Shown here piece by piece: positions 7,135 to 14,031 of a stretch of DNA of 20,717 nt. The notes below the pieces were generated by a model. It ran no database searches and was not told the DNA's origin. It worked only from the letters and a program-made list of their open reading frames with translations. Position numbers and translations under genes: made by a program. Position 1 is the first letter of the stretch, and the number at the start of each line of letters is the position of its first letter. Origin of the DNA: Chloroflexota bacterium (GTDB lineage Bacteria > Chloroflexota > Anaerolineae > B4-G1); assembly GCA_011046405.1 (NCBI GenBank), contig DSAR01000286.1:1-20717 (forward strand). Direction: 5' to 3'.

Positions 7135-7695
7135 GTGAACGGGCAAGATCTAATAAAACGTTACCGGTTGGGAGAAAGAGACTTCGCTGGCATGGATCTG
7201 AGCGAAGTGAATCTGCGGGCCAACAGCCTGCAAGGTGTCAACCTGCAAGGGGCTGATCTGAGCGGCGCGTGCTTGCGGGGGGCCGACTTGCGTAACGTGG
7301 ACCTAAAAGGAGCGAAACTCAGTGGCGCCGATATGATCGGTGTCGATTTGATCCAGGCCGATCTGCGAGAAACAACCCTCACCGGTGCCCAAATGACCGG
7401 CGCTAACCTGCGCGAATCGGTTCTCGAACGTGCTTTGCTGTACCAGGTCAATCTGCGCGGCGCTGATTTAAGCCATGCCAACCTGTCGAGCGCCGACTTG
7501 AGCGGCGCTGACTTGAGGAGATCGAAACTGTGCGGCGCCAACCTGACGAGCGCTATCCTGTTTCAAACCGATCTGCGTGAAGCCGATCTCAGCGAAGCCC
7601 AGATAGAGATCGAGCAACTGGCCGATGTCAAATCCATCGAGAGCGCGATCTTGCCGGAGGGTTTAGAGGTAGCCGACCTCGATCGGGTGTTCTGA
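7135..7695 (+). CDS. Pentapeptide-repeat protein
   Basis: The 186-residue protein is built almost wholly of A(D/N)LXX pentapeptides from about residue 17 to 155, for example ADLSGACLRGADLRNVDLKG and ANLSSADLSGADLRRS. Such repeats fold as a right-handed quadrilateral beta-helix. The family includes DNA mimics that protect gyrase (Qnr, MfpA) as well as many proteins of unknown role; nothing here selects one. There is no signal peptide or transmembrane segment, so it is likely cytoplasmic. The N-terminus (QDLIKRYRLGERDFAGMDLS) is a short cap and the C-terminus (EIEQLADVKSIESAILPEGL) resembles the usual non-repeat end. GTG 7135 is chosen because GAAAGGGA at 7120-7127 is correctly placed. It is a single-gene unit ending at a strong terminator. 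Confidence 0.9.
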   Translation: MNGQDLIKRYRLGERDFAGMDLSEVNLRANSLQGVNLQGADLSGACLRGADLRNVDLKGAKLSGADMIGVDLIQADLRETTLTGAQMTGANLRESVLERALLYQVNLRGADLSHANLSSADLSGADLRRSKLCGANLTSAILFQTDLREADLSEAQIEIEQLADVKSIESAILPEGLEVADLDRVF

Positions 7696-7720
7696 CTCCT
7701 TTGTTCCGGTTGGTCTTGTT

Positions 7721-7752
7721 AAAAACCCCCGGAAGACATTCCGGGGGTTTTT
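7721..7752. terminator. Bidirectional intrinsic terminator
   Basis: A perfect 14-bp stem AAAAACCCCCGGAA / TTCCGGGGGTTTTT with a four-base loop (GACA) ends in a T-run on the + strand and, because the left arm starts with A5, in a T-run on the - strand too. It lies 25 bases after the pentapeptide gene and next to the end of the convergent small membrane protein gene, so it can serve both. Confidence 0.93.
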
Positions 7753-7753
7753 T

Positions 7754-7951
7754 TCACATCACACTCGCAATGACGAGTCCGACGAGCAACAAGCCCACGA
7801 CAGCACAGACCAGACCGAATAAGACAAAACACCCGATGGAACCGCCCTGGGTAGACGCGATGTAGGCATAGGCCACGCAAATGCCGAGGATAGCGAAGCA
7901 GAAACCGGCCGTCAGCAGACAGAGAAAACTCAAAAGGGTTAGCTGGACCAT
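7754..7951 (-). CDS. Small two-helix membrane protein, unknown function
   Basis: The product is 65 residues and almost entirely hydrophobic. One helix spans about residues 4-30 (LLSFLCLLTAGFCFAILGIC, then VAYAYIA). A polar turn STQGGS separates it from a second helix at about 37-64 (CFVLFGLVCAVVGLLLVGLV). I do not recognise a family. It is accepted as a gene because a consensus AGGAGGT (7959-7965) lies seven bases before the ATG, the composition is that of an integral membrane protein, and it ends at the shared terminator. It converges with the pentapeptide gene. The 211 bases upstream (7952-8162) contain no other gene I can support and no promoter I am confident of. Confidence 0.7.
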   Translation of the reverse strand: MVQLTLLSFLCLLTAGFCFAILGICVAYAYIASTQGGSIGCFVLFGLVCAVVGLLLVGLVIASVM

Positions 7952-7958
7952 TTGGATT

Positions 7959-7965
7959 ACCTCCT
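7959..7965 (-). promoter_or_regulatory. Consensus Shine-Dalgarno of the small membrane protein
   Basis: AGGAGGT on the minus strand with a seven-base spacer to the ATG at 7951-7949. This is the main evidence that the 65-codon frame is translated. Confidence 0.7.
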
Positions 7966-8162
7966 CTCGTCTGAATCTATCTTATATGCACGCTCTCCGT
8001 TGAATCCATCTATACGATACAGGATTCTCTCGTAGATATCTATCCAATTTACGTTACACCTAACACCATGGAGCGTGACGGCAAACGTGATGGTCTTTTT
8101 TTATGTGACGAGGGTGTGATAATGGGTATGGTTAACGAGACGATTGTGGAGATGGGCGTCGG

Positions 8163-9380
8163 TCAGATCATCTCGATCAGGCCACGTATCCAGAGTTCCC
8201 CGATCAAGTCGATGGCTGGCTGGCCAAAGCGGGAAGCCAGTTGGGACAGGGTGCTGTGGCCGTTGCAAGCCTCGATGACGGGACGAGCCTCAGCCCGAAG
8301 CGGCGCCGCCTGTCCCTGCCCCAACAATACGTAACCAAAAGATTCCGGCCGCAACCGGGCTGATGTGTGGGGACGACCCTCGGCGGGCAATTCGTGGGTG
8401 GGTTGAGGGAATGTGTAATCGTCCAGTGGCCGGCCGCGCAATGGGTCCCGTTGTGCGGGTCGCAGTTCCTGGATCGCCCGGCACCCGCCGTGACAGATCG
8501 TGTACGCCGCGCAGGCCTGACATTCGATGGGCATCAACGCGCGCCACGCTCTCATCGCTTCACCGTGCCACAGCGTCTCCATCGACGCCTGGTGCAGCGA
8601 GCCGACGACGGTGGGCGAGTGGGCGCATGGCCGCACGTTGCCCCAGGGATCGATCGCCGCGTAAGTGGCGCCGGCCGGGCAACCCTCCGAGCGGTTGGGG
8701 GCGAAGCATTGGGGTAAACCAATGCCATAGCGGACCGGCGCGCCAGCGTCGATCAAGGCCTCGACCTGTTCGACTGCTGCGCGCATCTCCTCTGGCGTCG
8801 TCTCAATCCCTGGCAGTCGATGTCCCAGGTACCGGTTGAAAGCCACGTGATCCACCCCCAGTTCCTCTCCCAGGGCGGCCACAGCATCCAACCGATCCCA
8901 ATTGTGGTGGGTGATGATGGTGCTGATGGCGACCGAGATCCCGCCGTCTATCGCCAGTCGAATGTTGGCGACCGTCTCCTCGAAGGAGCCGGGGACTCTG
9001 GTGTACGCTTCGTGGCTATGCGGCGTGGCCCCGTGTAACGAGACCAATAAACCGGATAGATGGGGCAGTCCGGATAGGCGCTGGACGAAAGTGGCCGGGT
9101 CTTCCCAACGGGCATTGCTAAACACCGTCACCCAGGCGTCGTAAGCGGTCGCAGCCTGTAGAATCCGGTGGAACTCGGGATGGAGCGTGGGCTCACCGCC
9201 GGTCAGGCGCAGGCGAACGGCCTCCGGCGCCAAAGCTTCGAGCCAACGCTCCCAGGTCGAGGCCGGCAACGGCGGTGGAGACCGATCGGCGGCATAGACG
9301 TTGCTGCAACCGGGACAACAATTGCTGCAAGCCGACGTCAGTTCCAGGGAGTAGATCGCCGGCAGGGATAAGATCAGCAT
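8163..9380 (-). CDS. Radical SAM/SPASM enzyme with C-terminal PqqD-like domain
   Basis: A predicted peptide-modifying radical SAM enzyme of 405 residues. Cys18, Cys22 and Cys25 (CSNCCPGC) form the CxxxCxxC site for the SAM-cleaving 4Fe-4S cluster; LTGGEPTLHPEF (59-70) is the SAM-binding GGEP strand. A SPASM-type auxiliary-cluster region follows: Cys234, GNVRPC252 (GX4C), then C287-X2-C290-X5-C296-X3-C300, the classic CX2CX5CX3C spacing. A final SPASM cysteine is not evident; Cys225 is an extra candidate ligand. Residues ~342-405 (RLRPESFGYVLL...EACNGHSTLSQLASRFG...) read as a PqqD-like RiPP recognition element. Three starts are possible: ATG 9422, ATG 9413 (TGATG overlap with the upstream stop) and ATG 9380, preferred for its AAGGGAGA site (9388-9395). 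It is second in an operon with the 65-aa gene. Substrate unknown. Confidence 0.88.
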   Translation of the reverse strand: MLILSLPAIYSLELTSACSNCCPGCSNVYAADRSPPPLPASTWERWLEALAPEAVRLRLTGGEPTLHPEFHRILQAATAYDAWVTVFSNARWEDPATFVQRLSGLPHLSGLLVSLHGATPHSHEAYTRVPGSFEETVANIRLAIDGGISVAISTIITHHNWDRLDAVAALGEELGVDHVAFNRYLGHRLPGIETTPEEMRAAVEQVEALIDAGAPVRYGIGLPQCFAPNRSEGCPAGATYAAIDPWGNVRPCAHSPTVVGSLHQASMETLWHGEAMRAWRALMPIECQACAAYTICHGGCRAIQELRPAQRDPLRGRPLDDYTFPQPTHELPAEGRPHTSARLRPESFGYVLLGQGQAAPLRAEARPVIEACNGHSTLSQLASRFGQPAIDLIGELWIRGLIEMI

Positions 9381-9412
9381 CTTCTCATCTCCCTTGGGCG
9401 GCATCGGCGGCA

Positions 9413-9610
9413 TCACCGGCAAGCGTCAGCGCTGTTGTCGATTTTTCTCAGGTGATAGCCCGCTTCGTCTCGCTTTTCGATCAGTTCGGCCAGCGATTTC
9501 TCGGTGAGCACCCACGTTCGATGAGGTTGGTGAGCGCTCGTATTGGGGGGGAACAATTCGAGTCGTAGCCTGTACCCCGTCTTTGAGGATTGAGGATTCT
9601 TGCTTGACAT
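9413..9610 (-). CDS. Unrecognised 65-aa protein, candidate peptide substrate of the radical SAM enzyme
   Basis: I do not recognise this family. The start is well supported: AGGAGG (9617-9622) six bases before ATG 9610, itself downstream of a good promoter. The sequence has a Ser/Lys-rich start (MSSKNPQSSK), a short strand-like segment (GYRLRLELFPP), a His/Pro turn, a likely helix (TEKSLAELIEKRDEAG) and a short tail (YHLRKIDNSADACR) with the only cysteine at residue 64. The stop TGA overlaps one candidate ATG of the radical SAM gene (TGATG), implying coupled translation. A small protein encoded immediately before a SPASM enzyme carrying a PqqD-like domain is the standard layout of a RiPP precursor, with leader first and modified core at the C-terminus. 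That role is inference; it could instead be an accessory binding protein. Confidence 0.6.
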   Translation of the reverse strand: MSSKNPQSSKTGYRLRLELFPPNTSAHQPHRTWVLTEKSLAELIEKRDEAGYHLRKIDNSADACR

Positions 9611-9626
9611 AAGACGCCTCCTATAA

Positions 9627-9673
9627 GTGACAAGCTTGTGACTACTGGCATTATTTTATCACAAAAATGTCAC
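9627..9673. promoter_or_regulatory. Paired operator-like elements over the promoter
   Basis: The element GTGACAAGCTTGTGA (9627-9641, + strand) and GTGACATTTTTGTGA (9673-9659, - strand) match at 12 of 15 positions and share GTGACA-N3-TTGTGA. They face each other across 17 bases. The second sits exactly in the spacer between -35 and -10; the first covers the region just after the expected transcription start. This placement fits repression by a dimeric regulator, but no regulator gene is adjacent. Confidence 0.5.
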
Positions 9674-9681
9674 ATTTTCAA
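9653..9681 (-). promoter_or_regulatory. Sigma-70 type promoter of the 65-aa / radical SAM operon
   Basis: On the minus strand TTGAAA (9681-9676) is separated by exactly 17 bases from TAAAAT (9658-9653). Transcription would begin near 9646, about 36 bases before the start codon at 9610. This is the clearest promoter in the window. Confidence 0.7.
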
Positions 9682-9809
9682 TAGGTGAACGTCTTTTTAG
9701 GGTTACAAATTTATTAAAATGATAGGTGAGAATTGAGCAATGGGTGCGAAATATAGATAGATCAATTGGGTGTATTGCATTTGGGTGAGCCAACGCGTAA
9801 AAGGAAAGG

Positions 9810-9855
9810 AATGCGTAAAACGTGAAAGGTAAGACCTCTTTACGTTTTACGCATT
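9810..9855. repeat. 14-bp perfect inverted repeat downstream of the NTPase operon
   Basis: AATGCGTAAAACGT (9810-9823) and ACGTTTTACGCATT (9842-9855) are perfectly complementary across an 18-base loop that can pair partly itself. It lies about 40 bases beyond the stop of the 991-aa gene. On the minus strand the stem is followed by a T-rich but interrupted stretch (CCTTTCCTTTT), so it could act as a weak terminator. A further GCGTAAAA copy lies at 9795-9802. The rest of 9682-9895 shows nothing I recognise. Confidence 0.6.
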
Positions 9856-9895
9856 ACACCTGATGCCACTACCTGAGATGAAACAACCCGGTTTT

Positions 9896-12871
9896 CTAGA
9901 TACCCAATAGATTCTCCAGGGCCTGGATGAAGGAACTCACGTCAACTCCCAGATTGTTCGCCTCGCTCCACGCTTGGACCGATTTGAGGAGCGCCTGCTG
10001 TTGATCGACCGGCAGGTCGTACAGGCGTTTGTACAGATACTCGATGAGGGTGTCTTTCTCGGCTGCCTCGGAGGAATAGCGTATGAAGTAAGCGTAGGCC
10101 AGGAGGTAATGTTGAATCCCCTCTTGCAAATTCCCCTGGCTGAAGGCCATCTGTCCCCGTGTCATTTCCACCTTCCCCAACGGCGCGAAATACTCGGTGG
10201 GCAGGTCGTCGTCCGGCGCTTGTTGACCGGGAACGATTCGATATTCCGGGCCGATCAACGCTTCGACCTGCGCCAGGCTTTGCAGCACTCCTTTCTGATC
10301 GCCGAGTAGAAATGAAACGTCGGCTAGGTCTTGGATTGTGTTGGCCCGGACAGCGACGGCCTCACCATCTTGGTCTAGCGCGTCCTGTAACAGGCGCTCA
10401 CTTTCGTGATAACAGGTCTGGCCCTGGGGTTCGTCATCCACGAGATGAGCCAGGCGTCCCATTTCCCGGTAGACGCGTCCCTGCTCGGCCAGAATCCCTG
10501 GGAGATTGGAGGTTAAGTCGGCGTTCTGCGCGATTTCCAACGCCTTCTCCACCGACTCCAACGCCTCTTCAAGAATTCGCCGGGCCACTTCCAGCTTCCG
10601 ACCTTCCTCCAGGTACCCCTTGGCTTTCTTACGCTTGGCACAGCCGATTCTCAGATGAGCCCACATCATGCCGTGGGCGTCCTCCAGGTCGCGGAAGAGT
10701 TCCAGGGCCTCTTGGCCATACGAGATCGCCTGGGCATGATTTCTCTGCATTCGGGCGATAGCCGAGAGACCGACGAGGGTCAGACCGGTGCTGTATTCAT
10801 TGCCCATATCCTCGTTGATGCGCAGCGCTTTGTTGGCCAATGGGCTGGCCAGGACCATACGTCCCTGTTCTGCGTACACGTTAGCCAGGTTGTTCATCAC
10901 GATGGCCAATTCGTCCTGGTAAAAATTTACCTTGCGGAAAGCGGCATTGGCCTCGCTGTAATAGTGGGCGGCCTGGCTCAAAACCCCACCCCGGCGGAAC
11001 TGGTATCCGATAGAGGTCGCCAACCGGGCCCGGGCCAATAACTGTTGGGACGTGCAGTGAGATAATTTTGGCAGTCGATGGAGCATGGCCAGCGCTTCCT
11101 CTTGTACGTTCGGCTCGTATCCGTGGAGCATGGCCCGGGCGCGTGACCACAGGGCTGCGACGTTGCCCAGGATCGTCACGTCTTCCTCCGTCCGGATGAA
11201 AAACGCCTCCGGGTGATCCAGGATGTAACGGGCAAAGGGGATTTCCCGATTGTATTGCCCCCACCAATGGAATCGCTCCACCCACATCTGGGCGCTTTCG
11301 CGGATAATCTGCTCGTGGCTGATGCCGGCTGTCTCGAACTGCTCCCGGCGCCCCGGTGCGTTGTAGAAGCGCAGGAATTCGTCCAACAACCGCATGCCGT
11401 ATCCCACCCAGCGATTGCGATTCGCCTCGTCGCTGAGATTTTGATACGCCTCGTATCCCAGGCGAGGATTATGCACCAGCAGGTAGTATAACCGCTCTAC
11501 CTGGAGTTTTTGCAATCTCTCTCTCAGGTCGATTCGTTTTTCTGGCGGTTCTCCTCTGATCTGCTCTTCCAAAGCCCGAATGCGCGGAACGTAATAAGCC
11601 ATCACCAGGGCGTGCGCGACGGCCCGCTCGTTGATCCGCAGATAGGGGATAATCTCGGGATCGGTCATCAGCCGGTACATCTCGTCGTGCAGGAAAAGGC
11701 GCTCGCCGTGCAAACGCTGGGCCCCGGGAATGGCCTTGAAGCGCTTAACAAATGAGAGACCGCTCATCTGCCCGATCAACTGGTCAGCTTCGTCTCGCGG
11801 CACCCCCAGCGACTGATGTAGAATCTCTTGATCGATCCCCTTGGGCATCAGGGCGATGCGCGCCAGATATCCCCCCAGTTCGCCGGCCTGGTTGGATACG
11901 CCGCGTAAAATCTGGATCTCGACCTTTTCTCGCGCCTCTTCCAGGCGGGGATCGTCCGCCGGTACGTCCACCAGGTCGGCGTATTGGTCGAACATCTCCA
12001 GGACCACGCCCGGCGCCGGCGCCAGGACGTTGATCAGATCCACGATCAGGTGGAGGAAAATGGGCCGCCCGCCGGTCAGGCGATGCACGATGGGCAGGTA
12101 TTCGTCGGGGATGATCTCGACGCCATGGGAAATAGTGTCGATAAAGATTTTGGTCTCCTGGCGTGTGAAGGGTGCTAACTCAACGACGGTTAGATCGTCG
12201 CCGAAAGCCAATTGGAGATCGGTAATCAGGCGTTCCTGTGGGTCGGCCGTCTCGCCGTCGGCGGGCAGTTTGGGGCGGCCCGCCAGGACGACCAACACGT
12301 TCGCCAATTGAGACAGCTTATCCAGGAGCCAGGGTTTGAGGCGGGTATCGGCGGTATCCAGTCCGGCGATCTCCTCGACGGTGGAACTCTCGTACTGCAG
12401 GAGTTCGACGGTATCGAAACAGATGACCAACTTGCGGGCATCGAGCGCCATATCTCGGCACCCTTGCACGAAAAGCTCTCCCAGTCTTTTTCGGTGGGTC
12501 TCCAATACGCTGGGATCGCTGCCCCGCTCGCGTAACAGCTCGTAGCGTGTTCGCTCGCATCGGTATGGGGCGAAGTAATGCTCTTCGGGATCCAGGCCGT
12601 TGACGACGGCTCTTTCCACGTCGCTGGTGCTGTGGGTGTCGGTGTGATACAAATCGATGATGGGGGTACTGTGGTAGCCTGGGCCAGCCTCGTCGACGAG
12701 GTCCTGGAGTTCTTCCAACAAGCGTGTCTTCCCTAGCCCGCCCCGGGCCCAGTAATAGACGAAACGGCGCTCGCCTCGGGCGTGCAGGTAGGTGCGCAGG
12801 CGATCGATCTCCCGGTCGCGCCCGACCATCTCGATACGGTAGGTCAGTTCATTGCTCGTTGTTCCAGTCAT
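9896..12871 (-). CDS. STAND-type NTPase with C-terminal TPR array
   Basis: This 991-residue protein has the order expected of STAND signalling NTPases. An N-terminal P-loop domain shows EMVGRDREIDRLRTYL (14-29) and Walker A ARGGLGKT (42-49, Ala replacing the first Gly). Walker B is LVICFDTVE (148-156), followed by the strand VLVVLAGRPKL (192-202) and the GxP-like TGGRP (266-270). A winged-helix-like middle follows. From about residue 590 to 985 there are tetratricopeptide repeats, such as NNLANVYAEQGRMVLASPLA, GLSAIARMQRNHAQAISYGQ and DLADVSFLLGDQKGVLQSLA. STAND proteins act as ATP-driven switches that sense ligands through their repeats. The start overlaps the upstream stop by four bases (ATGA). 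No catalytic effector domain is seen. Specific function unknown. Confidence 0.85.
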   Translation of the reverse strand: MTGTTSNELTYRIEMVGRDREIDRLRTYLHARGERRFVYYWARGGLGKTRLLEELQDLVDEAGPGYHSTPIIDLYHTDTHSTSDVERAVVNGLDPEEHYFAPYRCERTRYELLRERGSDPSVLETHRKRLGELFVQGCRDMALDARKLVICFDTVELLQYESSTVEEIAGLDTADTRLKPWLLDKLSQLANVLVVLAGRPKLPADGETADPQERLITDLQLAFGDDLTVVELAPFTRQETKIFIDTISHGVEIIPDEYLPIVHRLTGGRPIFLHLIVDLINVLAPAPGVVLEMFDQYADLVDVPADDPRLEEAREKVEIQILRGVSNQAGELGGYLARIALMPKGIDQEILHQSLGVPRDEADQLIGQMSGLSFVKRFKAIPGAQRLHGERLFLHDEMYRLMTDPEIIPYLRINERAVAHALVMAYYVPRIRALEEQIRGEPPEKRIDLRERLQKLQVERLYYLLVHNPRLGYEAYQNLSDEANRNRWVGYGMRLLDEFLRFYNAPGRREQFETAGISHEQIIRESAQMWVERFHWWGQYNREIPFARYILDHPEAFFIRTEEDVTILGNVAALWSRARAMLHGYEPNVQEEALAMLHRLPKLSHCTSQQLLARARLATSIGYQFRRGGVLSQAAHYYSEANAAFRKVNFYQDELAIVMNNLANVYAEQGRMVLASPLANKALRINEDMGNEYSTGLTLVGLSAIARMQRNHAQAISYGQEALELFRDLEDAHGMMWAHLRIGCAKRKKAKGYLEEGRKLEVARRILEEALESVEKALEIAQNADLTSNLPGILAEQGRVYREMGRLAHLVDDEPQGQTCYHESERLLQDALDQDGEAVAVRANTIQDLADVSFLLGDQKGVLQSLAQVEALIGPEYRIVPGQQAPDDDLPTEYFAPLGKVEMTRGQMAFSQGNLQEGIQHYLLAYAYFIRYSSEAAEKDTLIEYLYKRLYDLPVDQQQALLKSVQAWSEANNLGVDVSSFIQALENLLGI

Positions 12872-14031
12872 TGGATCATCTCCTCTGCTCGTTGGCGATA
12901 TGATTCGGCTTCTTGATAATAGGGTTCGGCCTCTGGCGATTCGCCGGGAATCTCATCGGCCAGGGCGGCAAAGGTCTCGGCCGCAGCCAGACAGGCCTGA
13001 CGATACGCCTCCGGTTCGGTCACCTGGAAACAGTGGCGCACGATGTCGCCGATGACACCGTGCAACCGGTCGCCCCGCTCTTCGCGCCAGACGACCGTGT
13101 TTTGAATGCGCAAGCGGGTGATCCCCTGGATGAAGAAATAATCCGAACGATCCTCGATCAGGGTCGGGGCCACCCGTTGGAGATAGCGTTGCAAGATCGT
13201 GGCGTCAAACCAATTCAAGACGCTGGCCAACCGCAGGATCTCGTCCCAGGGAGCGGAGACGTTCTTGAAGAATCGCTCTTTTACGATGGGTTGGACCACT
13301 CGCTGGCACAACATACGCTGAACGTCTGCCGGAGAGCGCTCGGTCGGCCAACGCAGGGCCATAAAAGAAGCCAATTCTTTGGAGAGCAAGGGGTGACCGA
13401 AGGATAATGTCAGAATCAGTTCAAGCAATTCGTCAAGGGACTCCTGCGCCTCCAAATCGGAATTCTCTTGGATCAGGACTTCTCTAATCAGGTCCCGGGC
13501 CGCGCCGGTGGCGGAAAGGGGCGTGAGGGGCATCAGCTTGAGCGCCCGCCGGACCTCGACTCGTCGCCAGGGCACGGGAACCCGGCCAGCGAACACTTGC
13601 TGAACCCGTCCTTCGACGACCAACGGGCCGACGACGTGCGCCTCCATCCAGCGCCAGAAGTCCATATTCTCCTGCAGGACCTCGGTGGTATCGCACAGGA
13701 GCAGCACAGGCATACGTTTGGTCAGATCGTTCAACTGATTGACGATCTGACCGGCCGCCTGCTCAGGGTTTGTCCAGTGTCCCTGGATCCAGTCCTTGGC
13801 TTGGGCGATCATAGCGCGCAATAACCTTTCCCGTCGATCGGCTCCTCCGTTGGCTACTTGTTTCATATCTAACTTGAGCACCAGGGCAGGAGGATCTTCC
13901 TGGAAACAGTTGGCAAACTCCTCCAACAAACGGGATTTCCCGATCCCGGCCTCTCCGTAGACGTTCCACAGGGAACCGGGATCCATTATGAGCTTCTTGA
14001 GTTCAGGCTGGCGATTTTGAAATGTCGGCAT
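12868..14031 (-). CDS. STAND/AAA-like ATPase, 387 aa
   Basis: This is a stand-alone ATPase module. Residues 1-12 (MPTFQNRQPELK) resemble the 'R-x-x-E-L' lead-in of STAND domains. Walker A is GEAGIGKS (26-33), Walker B is VLLLCDTTE (109-117), a sensor-like strand reads QVFAGR, and SFGHPLLSKEL is the GxP motif that separates STAND proteins from other P-loop ATPases. The C-terminal third (WREERGDRLHGVIGDIVRHC onward) looks like a winged helix plus a single TPR-like helical pair (EAEPYYQEAESYRQRAEEMI). ATG 14031 has an excellent GGAGGAG site. It overlaps the upstream ATPase by 29 bases and the 991-aa gene by four, so the three should be translated together. Without its own sensor array it may be a partner of the 991-aa protein. 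Function unknown. Confidence 0.82.
   Translation of the reverse strand: MPTFQNRQPELKKLIMDPGSLWNVYGEAGIGKSRLLEEFANCFQEDPPALVLKLDMKQVANGGADRRERLLRAMIAQAKDWIQGHWTNPEQAAGQIVNQLNDLTKRMPVLLLCDTTEVLQENMDFWRWMEAHVVGPLVVEGRVQQVFAGRVPVPWRRVEVRRALKLMPLTPLSATGAARDLIREVLIQENSDLEAQESLDELLELILTLSFGHPLLSKELASFMALRWPTERSPADVQRMLCQRVVQPIVKERFFKNVSAPWDEILRLASVLNWFDATILQRYLQRVAPTLIEDRSDYFFIQGITRLRIQNTVVWREERGDRLHGVIGDIVRHCFQVTEPEAYRQACLAAAETFAALADEIPGESPEAEPYYQEAESYRQRAEEMIQ

Noticed and set aside
8066..8101. Possible terminator (ACCAT...ATGGT followed by a T-run)
   Set aside because: Only a 5-bp outer stem with a poorly paired interior, and no + strand gene ends there.
8068..8334. 88-codon + frame beginning MERDGKRDGLFLCDEG
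   Set aside because: More than half lies antisense to the C-terminal domain of the radical SAM gene; no ribosome-binding site and no domain.
9275..9568. 97-codon + frame opposite the 65-aa gene and radical SAM start
   Set aside because: Antisense to a conserved CxxxCxxC region; no ribosome-binding site and no domain.
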